From Sepioteuthis lessoniana (taxonomy: Eukaryota; Mollusca; Cephalopoda; Myopsida; Loliginidae): 64,000 nt of DNA. Shown here in pieces: positions 51,890-63,305 of the stretch; position 1 is the first letter of the stretch; each line of letters begins with the position of its first letter. The notes beneath the pieces are model-generated. The model ran no database searches. It was given only the letters and a program-made list of their open reading frames with translations, and was not told the DNA's origin. The DNA is taken from positions 1-64,000 of the forward strand of contig CAUZXS010005797.1 in assembly GCA_963585895.1 (NCBI GenBank). Reading direction: 5' to 3'. The position numbers and the translations under genes were made by a program.

Positions 51890-52215
51890 TTTATATTTAT
51901 ATTTTTGCACACAGTTATATGATATCAAGTATTCCTATCTAATACAAATAACTTGCACATCGTCACATAGTCTCAAGTATTCTTACCAAAATGTAGATAT
52001 GTCTGACCCATAGAAGGGATTCTAACATATACTACCACTCCCGGTCAGAGTGGACCTTTGAGTAAACGTAATCAGAGGTTCTCCACGCTCCTTAGAGCTC
52101 ATGAACAGGAGCCTCACTACCCGATGCAATTCAATATCATACATTGGACACCCTTTTTTGTAGCGGGAATTTTATTTCCAGGGAAAACTGTCAGTATATT
52201 CTTAGCCTTGGCGAC
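51890..52215 (-). mobile_element. Element F'
   Basis: TTTGCACACAGTTATATGAT tail side first, then GACCCATAGAAGGGATTCTA, ACTCCCGGTCAGAGTGGACC and CAGGAGCCTCACTACCCGAT, ending in the GCGACAGGTTGAG start region. Opposite in orientation to the F' at 51637. Confidence 0.72.
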
Positions 52216-52225
52216 AGGTTGAGTA

Positions 52226-52814
52226 TGGGTTGGTTGGTTGGTTTATTGGTTTGGTTGGTTGGTTGGATTTTATAGCATATCAACCTCCGTAGGTTATTTA
52301 ACGCCAAATCCATTTTTTATGTAAATAATCTGTTTGTTTTTTTAAATAATTCAGTTTAGCATAAGTACACAGTTTAATCGTCAAAAACATTTCTATTTTA
52401 AACTATTAAAGCATTTATATGTAACAATTCAGTTAAGTGTAAATACGGTTTTAATGTCGAAAAACAGTTCTATTTCAAATAATTCAGTTAAGCATAAGAA
52501 CGCAGTTTAAATGTAAGTACGGTTTAATTGTCAAAAACATTTCTATTTCAAATAATTCAGTTTAGCATTAGCATGCTGTTAGTTCTATTTAACCCATAAA
52601 TAGGACCCTATCAGGTGCTACCACTCCGGGCCAGAGTGGACGTGGGAGCGATGGCAATGAAGGGGTACTCCGCATTCCCCAAAGCTCCAGCATTGCGGGA
52701 ACCTCATCATCAGATTGTTTAGTGTCATATCCAGGACACTCGTTGGTGGGGGAGGGGTCTTACCCCTCTGCAGAGGTGCAGTCGGTGCATTCTACAGCCC
52801 CAACCGACTGGGCA
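52226..52814 (-). mobile_element. Element F, long subfamily, full length
   Basis: (CCAA)n/CCAAA end and hairpin (ATATCAACCTCCGTAGGTTA), the same expanded subrepeats as 13418..13987 (for example ATGTCGAAAAACAGTTCTAT), intact core, and start CCCAGTCGGTTGGGGCTG. Confidence 0.92.
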
Positions 52815-53365
52815 AGTTGAGTATTGGAAAGAATACTTGAAACCATATATCTGTGTGCAAACAAATTATTATTATTGTTTTGCTCTATAAGTTTTTAACG
52901 AGTGTTTTTTTTTTGTTTTTTTTTTTCCTGAAGTCTGTGTGACAGCAAATCTTCTCTGCTCCCCTGGACTCTTCTAAGTATGAATGCTGATCTCAACATT
53001 ACTTAGACTAAATAGTCTAAATTCTTACTTGGATTTTTAGTTTTCCTATTCTCTTTTCTATGTTTTTTAGGATTACCCTGAGTACTCTAACTATGATAGG
53101 CATTACTGTCACCTTCATATACTCTAACTCAATTGCAAAGTCTAGATATTTTGGGAGATTTCCGCTTTCCTTTATTCTAACTCAGTGATCTACCAGAAGT
53201 TCACTAGTGACACGTTCTTTTCTTATTGTTTGTCGTAACAAGGTCTTCTCTTCTGACCGAGATTAAGCAATCCATTTTTTTCTCAAAGTCCGCGAAAATA
53301 TTGTGGGCTTTAATTTCTGATTAAATTGAAATAAGTACTTGAAACCATATCACTGCAATAAAGAT
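52815..53365 (-). mobile_element. RLE-LINE (diverged) inside F' tail
   Basis: Between two F'-type tail phrases (CTTGAAACCATATATCTGTG at 52830 and CTTGAAACCATATCACTG at 53340) lies a minus-strand RLE-LINE 3' end. YLDFAIELEYMKVTVMPI aligns with family A, and TTA repeats at 52866..52877 are its tail. The RPD region reads SRSEEKTLL. It is an older or different subfamily. Confidence 0.65.
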
Positions 53366-53395
53366 TGCTCTCAGCCTAAAATAAGTCAAATTTGT

Positions 53396-53468
<73 letters not shown>
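53396..53468. repeat. (CA)n-(TA)n microsatellite
   Basis: CA run followed by TA run. Confidence 0.95.
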
Positions 53469-53472
<4 letters not shown>

Positions 53473-54260
53473 AATTTAATGGAGACTCAAACTCGGTTAA
53501 GTCGTCATAATAAATTTATTTCGGCGGAGAATATTATTGCTACACTCTCCGTCTCGTCAGATGACTCTTTACATGCTTCCCTCCTGTCGCAGAGTAGCGA
53601 ATGTGGAGTTACAGTTCGTATTCAGAAGATAAAATAAGGTAATTAAAAAATTAAAATTAAAATCAGAAAATAAAGATAGAAATAAAAAATAAACAATAAA
53701 AAGATAAAAGTAGAAATAAGAATAGGGTGGAAATCAAATTACCAATTATTTCATTCATAGGCGTGAGTAGAGGGGGTTAACACGTTCGCCCATAAATAAG
53801 TACCCCTAATAATTTTTATGAAAAGTGAATTATATTTTTCAAAACCCCAAATGCCAGGATTTGATGGAACATCATAAAATAAGCATTACACAATAAACAT
53901 TATACCATAAAAATTGATATTATAAGGTATTGATTCTTATCCCAATTTACGTAATTGAAAGATTGCGACCAAAAATATAAATATGAAGGAATCCAAAAAT
54001 AAATACATCTTTTATTTACCTCTCTTGTTTATAGCAATTTAATTTGACTTTTGGTTACAAGTTTCAAGAGTTTGGTAATAAATAATGCCTAATAATATCC
54101 ATTTTGATTTCCACTAGAAATCATAAAATCCGGGTATCGTTAATTTGAAAGAAAATTAACTTTTTGTCAAAATAAATTTTTGGTTGAATTTATCTATGGG
54201 TGTTACTGAACACACACATACCGTAAAGATAAATAGGTTTGTAAGCTCGTCCCGTTTATA
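53469..54260. other. Unassigned stretch
   Basis: GAGACTCAAACTCGGTTAAG..ATTTATTTCGGCGGAGAAT near 53480 looks repeat-like but I cannot assign it. The rest is AT-rich. Confidence 0.35.
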
Positions 54261-54800
54261 TTTTTCTCTACTTTTCTTTTTTTTCTTTTTTTTTTCTTTT
54301 CTCATTTTAATCCTCTCTTTCTCTCTCTCTTTCTCTCTCTTCTTTCCTCTTTCGCTCTCTATTTTTTACTCCCTCTTTTTCTTTCGTTTTCTATCTTTCT
54401 ATCCTCTTTTTCTTTCCCTCCTTTTCTTTCTCTCACTTCTTTTCACTGACACTGGTTTTTCTTTTTCTCTCTTTCATCAGCTCTCTTCATCTTCCTTTCT
54501 TTTCTTTTTTTTCTCTCTCTTTTTCGTTTCACGCATCCCTTCATCTCATTCTCTCTCGCTTTCATTTCCTCAATTGATCTATTTTTTTCTTTTTCCTCTT
54601 TGTACAGTTCTTCTTATATTTCTTTCTTTACTCTGCATCCCTTTCTCTCTCATCACTTCTATTTCTCTCTTTCTCCTTACTTTAACTTCTTTTCTTATCA
54701 TTTTTCTCCTTCTCGTTCTTCCTTTACTCTTCTTATCTCCCTTCATTTTACCCTTCTTTTCTCTTTAACCCTCTCTCTCTCTCTCTCTCTCTCTCTGACA
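54261..54800. repeat. 540-bp pyrimidine-rich tract
   Basis: Plus strand nearly all T/C (CTCT, TTTC and TTCC units), ending in a CT run (54771..54797). The 194-codon frame across it is a composition artefact. Confidence 0.9.
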
Positions 54801-55195
54801 CACACAGCCCTTTCTTCTTTTATCCTTTACTTCCCTTCGTCTTGATTATTTGCTCCTTTAACACGCAAATCCTCTTCTTCTACTTTTGTAGGAGTTCAGC
54901 TCACATAATTGCCCGCCAAACATGAGCCACGCATGCGCAAAAGAAGCAGTGAAATTATGTCGGTCAATCCCACCTTCTCAATTCCAAGCTAATCTTAAGA
55001 TCAAAACGTTCTTCTTCTGCTTCTTTCGTTTTTAACTCTTTTGTTTAAAAATTTGAGCTAAGGGAGGGGAGGAAGTGTGGGTGTACGAGGTGTGGGTGGG
55101 CCACGCCCCTAGCCTATATTACATAATCAGAAACAATTATTTGCTTGAATTACCCAATTTGAATTTTAAAAGGTATGGTTTGGGGGAGGTAAAAG
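54801..55195. other. Unassigned stretch, locally GC-richer
   Basis: Includes CCACGCATGCGCAAAAG (about 54926) and GGTGGGCCACGCCCCT (about 55095). No coding sequence lies beside it. Confidence 0.3.
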
Positions 55196-55250
55196 CAAGA
55201 GAGAGAGAGAGAGAGAGAGAGTCAGAGAGAAAGTGAGTGGAAAGGAGAGA
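55196..55250. repeat. (GA)n microsatellite
   Basis: GA run, then GA-rich sequence to about 55260. Confidence 0.95.
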
Positions 55251-55475
55251 TAGAGTGGGGAGCAAGAAGCAAAAAGGGGACGGTCTCTGAAAAACGTAAA
55301 CAACCGGAGAGTGATGAAGAAGAGAAAATAATTCCAGTAGGTAATCTGCTTCCTAATCTGGGGTGTGGGGAGCCGGGAATGAGGGACAGACTTAAAATGA
55401 AGGAAAACAAACTAGAAATGGGGCAATTTGTCTTGTTTTTTTTTATTTGATTTTGTTCTTGATTGATTTGTTTTT

Positions 55476-55487
55476 GTTGTTGTTTTT

Positions 55488-55520
<33 letters not shown>

Positions 55521-55552
55521 TTCTTTTTTTTTTTTTTTTTTTCTTTTTCCCC
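55476..55552. repeat. (TTG)n and poly-T
   Basis: TTG repeats followed by a long T-run with few C. Confidence 0.95.
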
Positions 55553-55812
55553 CTTTATCGAAAAGGAAAATTTTTCGCATTTTTGAATATAGATTCAGAA
55601 AAGCATACACAGAAAAATTTCAAATTCGATAACCTTCATAATAGTCTTTAAATAGAACTGCAAGCTTGGATTTTGCATAAAACTGCTATTCGAAATTCCA
55701 TTCAAATTGAGATTGGCGCAATAAAATCTTCCATTCACACAAAATATTACCCGCATACATATATGATCTAACACACGAACATACATAGAACTCTGCATGT
55801 ATTTTCACACAC

Positions 55813-56125
55813 AGTCGGTAAGGTTTAGAATACGCACTCTGTATCCCCAAAAGACGAATAAGACCCTCCACTAAAAATAAAACGGCGTGCTCTGGACATG
55901 ACACTAAACTACGTTTGTTGATAAAGCTCCAGTTCTGGAGATCTAACGAAAGCGGGGTACCCCATCTTTGCCATTACTCCCAGGTTCGGAGCGAAAGTAC
56001 CCATTAGGATCCCATGTATTAGTCAAATAGGTCACTTATGATTAAAAACGTATATAATGAATGTGATTCCTCTTGGTATAAAATAACCCAACACGTTTTG
56101 ACATGCCCTTAAAATCAATCAATCA
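55813..56125 (+). mobile_element. Element F' with hairpin tail
   Basis: CAGTCGGTAAGGTTTAGAAT, TGGACATGACACTAAACTAC, TTGCCATTACTCCCAGGTTC, then the hairpin remnant (GGTATAAAATAACCC..TTTTGACATGCCCTT) and (AATC)n end (56110..56128). Confidence 0.75.
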
Positions 56126-56149
56126 ATCAAATGTATTTTCGCAAGTATA

Positions 56150-56327
56150 TATTTACTAAATCCCAGCACCACCGACAGGATACGACATAAGGTCAATTTT
56201 TAAGCGGATTGCAGCTAGTTTAAATTCAGAGCTTTCCTTCTCTTAGATTAGTTGTTTTGACAAGACTGAAGAGCCCAATCTACCCCACAATTTACCTGTA
56301 GCTGGGGATAGAAGAAATAGATTCATA
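56150..56327 (-). mobile_element. SINE-C 3' part, older
   Basis: ATAAGGTCAATTTTTAAGCG, TTCCTTCTCTTAGATTAGTT and ACAATTTACCTGTAGCTGG. It stops at ATAGATTCATA, where a second SINE-C begins. Confidence 0.8.
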
Positions 56328-56328
56328 T

Positions 56329-56612
56329 TATTTACCAACCCCTCTGCTCGGGCAGGATATCACACAAGGTCAATTTTTTAAGCGGTGATTAACAGGTTTG
56401 AATTCAGAGTTTTCCTTCTTCTAGACTAGTTGCCTCACCAAGGCTGAAGAACCTAGACTGCCTTACTATTTACCCATAGCTGGAGGGAGAATAATTGGAT
56501 TCATACCTTTCCCAAGGGTATTAGTGCTATGTGAAATGCAATCAGTCTCGTCCAGGATTTGAACTCGTGTCACCGTGTCCATTTCCTGCGAGGATAACCA
56601 TTATACCATTTA
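56329..56612 (-). mobile_element. SINE-C, near complete
   Basis: TTTACCAACCCCTCTGCTCG to the reversed head CGAGGATAACCATTATACCA. The outermost head bases are lost. Less diverged than its neighbour at 56150; both are on the minus strand. Confidence 0.9.
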
Positions 56613-57267
56613 TCCTTTACCCAATATACCTAATAATATCCCTTTTCAGTGTATAATATTCCTATATAAATGATAGAATCCTAATACCTTTCGTTTTGAA
56701 GAAAATTGTGTCACGTTTCCTTCAGTAATGAACGCTACGCTAGTCGTACGAAAATGTCTAAGTTCATCTGGGAATATAAAGAAATCTAGTTGAAAAAAAT
56801 AGGTTCATTTAAAAAGAGTGTATGCTTGTAAGGAGGGATCAAAACAATGTAAATTCTACACGGGGTTGAAAAAATATCACATTATTAGCTTTCAGAATTC
56901 TAACAGTCTGTTGAGTAAAAGATCAGAACTGGTATCTAAATATCGCCACAAAAGTAAATACTACTTTCTTTGTAATATGGTGCCAAATTGGTAAGTGTGA
57001 CTCAGTGAATAGCCTCGTAAATAGTAAGTAGTCACGTAACTTAAATTTTGCATAAAGAACAGATATGTATTCAGTTGAACTCATGCGACATTGGACGTAT
57101 ACATACAAGCTCAGCTGAAGATAGGGAACGTAGAACTCAGACTCATGAGTTCTTACCTTGCTTTATTTTATTTTGTAGTTGAAATATCGAGATATTGTGC
57201 TGCATTCTTGTGTTTAAAACCCTCTGTTTTACTGATTTAGACCGGTTTTAGCGGTAAGTTCAAATTA
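56613..57267. other. Unassigned stretch
   Basis: No recognised repeat or gene. Confidence 0.4.
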
Positions 57268-57270
57268 TAA

Positions 57271-57310
<40 letters not shown>

Positions 57311-57330
57311 TTGTGTGTGAGTGTGTGTCC
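57268..57330. repeat. (TA)n-(TG)n microsatellite
   Basis: TA run followed by TG run and TG-rich sequence. Confidence 0.95.
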
Positions 57331-58040
57331 GTTGGTCTGTCTGTGTATTTGTAGCAGTAACCTAGTAAAGATGACACGTCCAAACGAGATTTTTCTAGAG
57401 CAGTACAATTAAAATGTTCTAAGAAAATAAAGCAGTTCTATGACCAATTAATTTTCAGGTCGAGAAATATGAACAAGACTTTGAAGAAAATAAAAAAGGG
57501 ACTCTGAAGAAACAAAGAAACAAAGAAAGAAACAAACAAACAAAACAAACAGCCAATCAGTCAAATAAACAGAAAGAAAAAGGACGGGTATAAGGCTAGC
57601 AGAAAGAAAGAAAGAAAGAAAATGGAGGATGAGAAAATTTGACTGAAAGAAAGATGTAAACTAGACGGAACAGGAAAATGCAGCTAACTTAATCATGTTC
57701 GTTGTCAATTTTCTTAGGAAACATCTTTCCGAAAAAACAATGTCTTTTTATTAACTGACATCTCTCAAGGGACGCTAAATTTTGACAGAGTCAAGGTCTG
57801 AATATCAGCAATCTGTCGTACATTTTGCTGTGAACTTCATCCTTCCATCACCATCACCGACCTAATAAGTTATTACTAATAATATTACTCCGTTATATAG
57901 TCTATCTTGTTTGAAATCCACGAACCAAATCCATTTAGTAAACAAATCCCCAGGGAGTAAATAGTTTTCCTTCCGCGATAATAAATAGGTAATTTGTAGT
58001 TAATGTGTAAACGACAAGACATGACATCTTATATAGACTC
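57331..58040. other. Unassigned stretch, A-rich centre
   Basis: AAAC/AAAG-rich 57490..57660. No recognised element. Confidence 0.4.
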
Positions 58041-58112
58041 ACAAGTTGTTGTTGTTGTTGTTGTTTTTATGGGGCGGGGTATTTCTTTTTCTTTTCTTTT
58101 TTTTTTTTTTTG
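58041..58112. repeat. (GTT)n and poly-T
   Basis: GTT repeats 58046..58064, and a T-run about 58094..58111 after a short GC-containing spacer. Confidence 0.9.
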
Positions 58113-58359
58113 GTATTTTTCTATTTCGAAACTATTGTTCACTCATTGTACTCATTTGTTTTATGCGTTTGATTCGTAAATCTTTTGATAAGACGTCTTA
58201 TGAATGTCTTTTTCCAATGGCGGTGCCTGAAAGCATTTGAAGAGATACTATTGTCAAGACAGGAAAATCAGAAAAATGAAGGAGGTAAATAAGAAAAATG
58301 GCTGTTTCGAAAGAATGAATGGATGAAATGTACCAACTAGAAAGGAAGAAAAAAATGAA

Positions 58360-58366
58360 ATGAGAT

Positions 58367-58418
<52 letters not shown>

Positions 58419-58760
58419 GCAAAAGGAAAAGAAAGCAAAGGAAAAATCCATAGACTAAGCGTTGAAATAAGAAAAAAAAAAACACTGTACAATGTGGTAG
58501 GCAAAGAGAAGGGGGGCAAAATTTTAAAAAGGTGACGATGAAAAAGTAAACAGAAAAAAAGAAAAGGAAAAGAAAAGTCCACTAAGTAAGTATTGAAATA
58601 AGAAAAAGAAACACAGTACAAAGTGATAGGGAAAAAGAGAGAGAGAGAGAGAGGGATCGGGAGAGAGAGAAAGAAAAAGGGAGAGAGAGGGGTGGGTGCA
58701 AAATCAAATAAGGAAAGAAAGAGTAAAATAGAAAGAGCCACAAACAGAGTGTTTCTGAAA
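58360..58760. repeat. (GAAA)n and purine-rich tract
   Basis: GAAA array 58368..58418, then purine-rich sequence. The phrase GTTGAAATAAGAAAAA..AACACTGTACAA..GTG recurs near 58460 and 58592, a local duplication about 130 bases apart. Confidence 0.9.
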
Positions 58761-58944
58761 ATAACCCCAATGCCCATTTAAGAAAAGATAACAGCTGATT
58801 CTTGGCTATATATGAAAACAATTATAATAAATGAAACTAATTTTCATATATTTTAACATTAAAGTTCATTTGTCTACAGAACCAGTCGTAATTTCAGTGT
58901 TCTAAACTAAAGTGCGTTCATTCACTCGATACTATTCACCAGGA

Positions 58945-59080
58945 TGTCACCGAATTGGAATAATGGTTAGCGAGATTGTCAAGCAAAGCATTGTTAATCA
59001 GTTCCATTCTCATTAGGTGCTCCATACTTGTAGACTTGTGCCAAATCTAAGCCACGATTACTTTTATAGGCACTTCGCAT
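58945..59080 (+). mobile_element. SINE-D, diverged
   Basis: CACCGAATTGGAATAATGG head, CATTCTCATTAGGTGCTCCA and ACTTGTGCCAAATCTAAGCC. The end is eroded. Confidence 0.7.
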
Positions 59081-59082
59081 AT

Positions 59083-59600
59083 CGTGTAGTGTAATGGTTA
59101 ACGAGCTAGTCTAGCAAACTATTCTTAGGTTAGGTTAAGTTATTTGGTTTAATGGCATATCAACCCTTGATGGTTATTTAATACCAAATCCTATTTATTC
59201 ATATATTTTTGGGGGGGTAGTTCATAAGTAGCATCGTTTTAAAACGAGCCAGGCACAGTTTAATGGTTTCTAGTATAATAAATGATTACAAAGTTCTATT
59301 TGACCTATAGATGAGATCCTAACAGATGCTCTCTCTCCGGATCAGAGTGGACCTGGGAGTAATGGCAACGAAGGAGAACTGCATATTCCCCAAAGTTCCA
59401 GTATTGGAGCCTCACCATTAGAAGGTTTAGTGTCAAATTTAGGACACTTGTTACAGGAGGTCTTACTCCTCAGCAGAAGTGCACCCGGCGAATTCTACAG
59501 CACCAGCCGACTGGGCTGCAAGCCATTGCTAATGAGTTTTATTCTCAAAGGGTGTTTCCTACTTCTAGCCTTGTGCCAGACTAAGCCAGGTAAAGCCAAT
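59083..59600 (+). mobile_element. SINE-D split by element F
   Basis: Left part 59083..59130 (TGTAGTGTAATGGTTAACGA, GCTAGTCTAGCAAAC). Right part 59518..59600 (ATTCTCAAAGGGTGTTTCCT, GCCTTGTGCCAGACTAAGCC). Lies directly after another SINE-D in the same orientation. Confidence 0.75.
59131..59517 (-). mobile_element. Element F inserted in SINE-D
   Basis: Hairpin GGCATATCAACCCTTGATGG..TTTAATACCAAAT, then AGTTCTATTTGACCTATAGA, CGGATCAGAGTGGACCTGGG and CAGCACCAGCCGACTGGGC. Flanks GCAAACTATTC and GCAAGCCATTGC are a plausible diverged duplication. Confidence 0.82.
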
Positions 59601-59986
59601 GACAACATCACTAACGCGTCTGTGTACAATCCAAATACTGGTTCATACACATGCAAAGAAAAATACCCAGCCTGATTTTGCTGTGTCCACCCTTGACAAG
59701 AACTTCCCTGTTGCCTAGCGACTGGTCACCCATCTAGTGCCGTCCACTGCCTGTGTCAGTGGCTACAGGTAAATGAAATGCCACCAGCGTTCATTGTAAC
59801 GTTGCGAAACAATTGGAGTATTGACGTCACAACCCCTGCGACATTCTCCGTCTGAATGGGTATCATGTGCGCAAACAAAACTAATATTAATGTTTGCTAA
59901 TGGGAAATCAAAACTCTTTCAAGTTGTTATTACTATTATTATGATGTGAAGAGAGATTATATTACAGAAGAAGTGACGGTGAGTAT

Positions 59987-60030
<44 letters not shown>

Positions 60031-60424
60031 CATTTGTTACTTGCGATCTTAAATTTGACGGCATAATTTTACGTATGGATTCTCAGTTCCGCTTAGAATC
60101 AGAATGTGGTATCTGTTTCCTCTACCTACAATCGGAGCTTCGCTTCCTAGCCTTTTGGTTGAGATTAAAGTGTTCTATCTGTGCTAATCCGTCGGTTATG
60201 TTCAGGCAAGGCACAGCAATGGAAAAACGAGACAATTCTGGTTACAGGGATTCCAAACCTACGGTAGTACCTCCCTCATTACACCCATAAGGAACACTTA
60301 TAGGGGTCTGACACCAGTATGATAGTGGCAGTGGGCGACGTACCAAAGCTATTTTTAACTCTGACCATGGAAATGTGGACTGGACAAATCATTAATCTAT
60401 TATTTCTATACACCTTGAGAGAAT
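59601..60424. other. Unassigned stretch with (CT)n
   Basis: CT run 59993..60022 and (CTAT) units. The 114-codon frame 59946..60290 runs through the CT run and has no recognised domain. CGACTGGTCACCC near 59718 is SINE-like only by chance. Confidence 0.3.
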
Positions 60425-60660
60425 TTTTTCCCAGCAGTTTTAACTGGGGGCTTTTACTGAAATCTGAATGACAGCAAGTCTCCTCAGGTCTCCAGAATAG
60501 TTCTAAATATTCTAGCAGATTTTTAACACTGCTGTTGTCTAGATGGTCACGATTGTTCCTCTGACATACAGTTCCCTCTGTCTCTTTTCCACGCCTTTGG
60601 CAACTGTTCCACTGGCTCCAACTACAATTGGTATCATCGTTACCTTCATGTTCCACATGA
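60425..60660 (-). mobile_element. RLE-LINE family A 3' end
   Basis: Minus strand: WNMKVTMIPIVVGASGTVAK and KSARIFRTILET in two frames, then GGGGGCTTTTACTGAAATCT (plus) near the 3' end. The RPD active-site region is upstream of the truncation point and absent. Confidence 0.78.
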
Positions 60661-60714
60661 CAGAGTTATAACTCTTAATGCCATGTTTATAATGCCCTAC
60701 TTCTCAATTGTATC

Positions 60715-60970
60715 CCACTTGAAATTGAGAAAGTTGTACGCAAAAATCGGAACTGTTTTCGGGGAAATCGATCTTCAACCTCCCAGATACTGGCAATTCA
60801 TCGATTCATCAAAGGAGTACGTGAAAAGAAACACGAGGCAGCATTTGATTCTATAGACAAAGAAAAGGTGGAACAAATACTTGTAACATATGGTTTTCCA
60901 AAAGCAACTGTTACCACAATAAAAGAACACGAGGGCTATGGTTTTAAGGAACAGCGCTACGTAAAGATTA
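60715..60970 (+). pseudogene. RTE LINE RT-domain fragment
   Basis: RKNRNCFRGNRSSTSQILAI followed by RFIKGVREK and FDSIDKEKVEQILVTYGF (frame of 60868..61068), then PKATVTTI. These are RT blocks that flank the first catalytic Asp; the FVDF.KAFDS block reads AAFDS. The active-site motif further on is absent. This is a different segment of the ORF from the other RTE scraps and the only RT piece outside the 31-35 kb copy. Confidence 0.8.
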
Positions 60971-61121
60971 TCGTTTTTGACTGCACTCCCACAATATCCC
61001 CATATTATTACGGTTCCCTATGTAACAATATACGAGTTAAACATTCCTCTATGGCAGATGCCTTATAGATATTTACATGTTTTTTTTAAGACTTTTACAA
61101 TGAATTGAACAAAATCAGAGG

Positions 61122-61348
61122 AGAGAGTCTTCGTGGAGGAGGGTCTAATGTGCTGGATTGTGATATCGTAGCAAGTTCGAGCCCTAGTCACGCTATTAAG
61201 TTCACTTTCAGACTAACACCCTTGGGAAAGATATGAACCCTTTTATCCCCACTAGATATGGGTTAAATAGTACTGCAAATATTTCTACAAGGATGTTTTT
61301 GGCATTAAATAACCCACAAAGGTTCATATGTCATTAAACACAAAATCA
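61122..61348 (+). mobile_element. SINE-A, near complete
   Basis: AGTCTTCGTGGAGGAGGGT head (box A lost), box B GTTCGAGCCCT, ACACCCTTGGGAAAGATATG, ATATGGGTTAAATAGTACTG and the hairpin TGGCATTAAATAACCC..GGTTCATATGTCATTAAAC. Confidence 0.88.
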
Positions 61349-61375
61349 TGAAAAGATACCAAGAGTGTTCAGCTG

Positions 61376-61475
61376 TTATGTGATATTATTGATAAATAAA
61401 TAAATAGAGTGATATTATTAATAATTAGTAAATACGTTATGTGATATTATTAATAAATAAACAAATAAATACGTT
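61376..61475. repeat. Short AT tandem repeat
   Basis: GTTATGTGATATTATTRATA followed by AATAAA/AATA units occurs two to three times, about 50-60 bases apart. Confidence 0.75.
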
Positions 61476-61479
61476 TGAT

Positions 61480-62278
61480 ATTTTAAGACCATACGTATCT
61501 TACTTCTTAGAAAACACGACTAAGTATTCCAAAATAGAGTTTGTAGCTGAAAATGTGCTATATACAACGCTGTTATAGAGATCCCAGAATCTGTTGGAGT
61601 TTGTTAAAGTAAATGGAAGGCTCTACTTTCGGAGCATCTCTTGTGATTATCTATCTAGGGTTAGCTGAAAGGTTCATTGGTTCAAAAGTTCATAGGATGG
61701 TGTCATATCAGTTGTTGATGACTTTTTTGACCAATGAGATCCAATTACTGCAACACCGATGGATTTAGTGTGTAGACTGCAAGATAAATTAAGGCGGAAA
61801 AAAAAAACTCATTTGGTCACATTCCATGAAAGTATCTTGGTGAGCCTAAGAATTTTTCAGCCGATCCTCGTATATGTTTGAATATGTGCTTGTATGCGTA
61901 AGCTTTTTGAGAAAGATTCTCGCGCTTCAAAAATCTTTTGGTACACTTGTTTTGACCTGCTTTCTTTTATATCACCTCTGAAGGCTTTTGTTTGATGTAA
62001 GGTTGTCCAATGCTTTGGGAGTAAAAATGTCGAATATTCACAAATAAAAAAACAAAACAAAAACAAAAGTTCCATCTATTTCTGGAATATGTAGCCTTTT
62101 TGCGTCAATTGCGTTCTTAAAATTAAAAAAAGATTGCTAGTTGATAAAGGAGTTTATCAAATAAGAAAAAAAATTACTATATTGTATATTTCTGGTGTTG
62201 TGGGTCATGAGGGAAAATCCATGAAAATTAGTAGGGGTGGTCTTTCAAGCTGAAGTTTGTAATAGACATTTCGGTTTC
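61480..62278. other. Unassigned stretch
   Basis: No recognised repeat or gene. Confidence 0.4.
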
Positions 62279-62506
62279 AGTTACTTTGTTTAATGGCATA
62301 TCAACCTTTGTGGGTTATTTAATGCCCAAGCGATCCTTGTAAAAGAACAGCAGTGATACTATATAACCCATAGATGAGAAGATAAGGGGCTTCATATATT
62401 TCCCTAGGCTATTAATCCGAAAGAGAACGTTATACCACGACTGGACTTCGCACTTGCTTACTTAGAGGCCGCAATCCAGCATTTTAGCCGTAACATCTCA
62501 GAGACT
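62279..62506 (-). mobile_element. SINE-A, near complete
   Basis: Hairpin ATATCAACCTTTGTGGGTTA, CTATATAACCCATAGATG, CTAGGCTATTAATCCGAAAG, box B (GACTTCGCACTTG) degraded, head remnant. Confidence 0.85.
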
Positions 62507-62664
62507 TCTCTCAATAGATTTTTGTTGCTGTTACCCGGGAAAATCTGATCAATTGCCACACCGAAGACAGAACAACCTATTTTTAGACCATCAACATTCA
62601 GTCCACAGGCGAAGGTGTTAAGTCCTGTCCGCTCTCCAAGTTTAACCCCAGTTATATTAACCCT

Positions 62665-62960
62665 TTAAGCACGCTTAGCTTAATGGTTATCATGGTAAGA
62701 AATTGAATCGGCGAACCGTGTTCAAATCCAGGACGAGTCTGCTTGTATTTCACTTCGAGCTAATTCCCTAGAGAAGAGTATAGATCCGTTTGTCTTTCTA
62801 AGCTATGAATAAATAGCGCAGATTGGGTTCTTTAGCTTCTACCAGATAAACCAATCTTTTAAAAGGAAAACTCTGAATTCAGACTAACTTTGCTACGTCT
62901 TAAGATTGACCTTATGACACATACTGTTAATGGTGGAGCTACTTCTTTACCTATTAGGTC
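62665..62960 (+). mobile_element. SINE-C, diverged full length
   Basis: GCTTAGCTTAATGGTTATCA head, box B GTTCAAATCCAGGACGAG, GAATAAATAGCGCAGATTGG, AAACTCTGAATTCAGACTAA and GACCTTATGACACATACTG. Confidence 0.82.
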
Positions 62961-63044
62961 ACACATAGGTAATCCAGATGAGTCAATTTTTGCAAGTAGA
63001 GCATCCAAAACCATTCATTGAACTATTGTATTTTATGTTTTTGG

Positions 63045-63290
63045 AAGCTTAGTTTTAATGAGTAGAGTGTTCACCAGTGGTCCGGGAGACTGGGGTTCAA
63101 TCCCGGGTCGAGTCATACCAAATACTCAAAAAATGGTACTTGATGCTGACTCATCATTACAAGGATAGGGATCAAGGGCAAAGTGGAGCAATCTAGGAAA
63201 TTGAGTAGCGCCCTCTCCTACACCTCGGTGTAGTAGCTATTGAAGAGAGAACTTCCTGGACACCCTCGATTAAGGTCGCCAACTTTACTT
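63045..63290 (+). mobile_element. SINE-B, full length
   Basis: TTTTAATGAGTAGAGTGTTC head, box B GGTTCAATCCCGGGTCGAG, CACCTCGGTGTAGTAGCTAT and CACCCTCGATTAAGG end. Confidence 0.9.
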
Positions 63291-63305
63291 AGTTTTTTTA
63301 TATAT

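Noticed and set aside
54184-54768. 194-codon plus-strand frame that looks like a multi-pass membrane protein
   Set aside because: It lies wholly in a T/C simple-sequence tract with no codon structure; TTT, CTC and TCT codons come from the composition.
54926-55110. NRF-1-like GCATGCGCA and GC-box-like GGGCCACGCCCC as a CpG-island promoter
   Set aside because: The GC-richer interval is short, no open frame or exon follows on either strand, and single matches are weak evidence.
60279-60656. 125-codon minus-strand frame as a novel protein
   Set aside because: It is an out-of-frame reading of an RLE-LINE 3' end. The recognisable motifs lie in the other frames.
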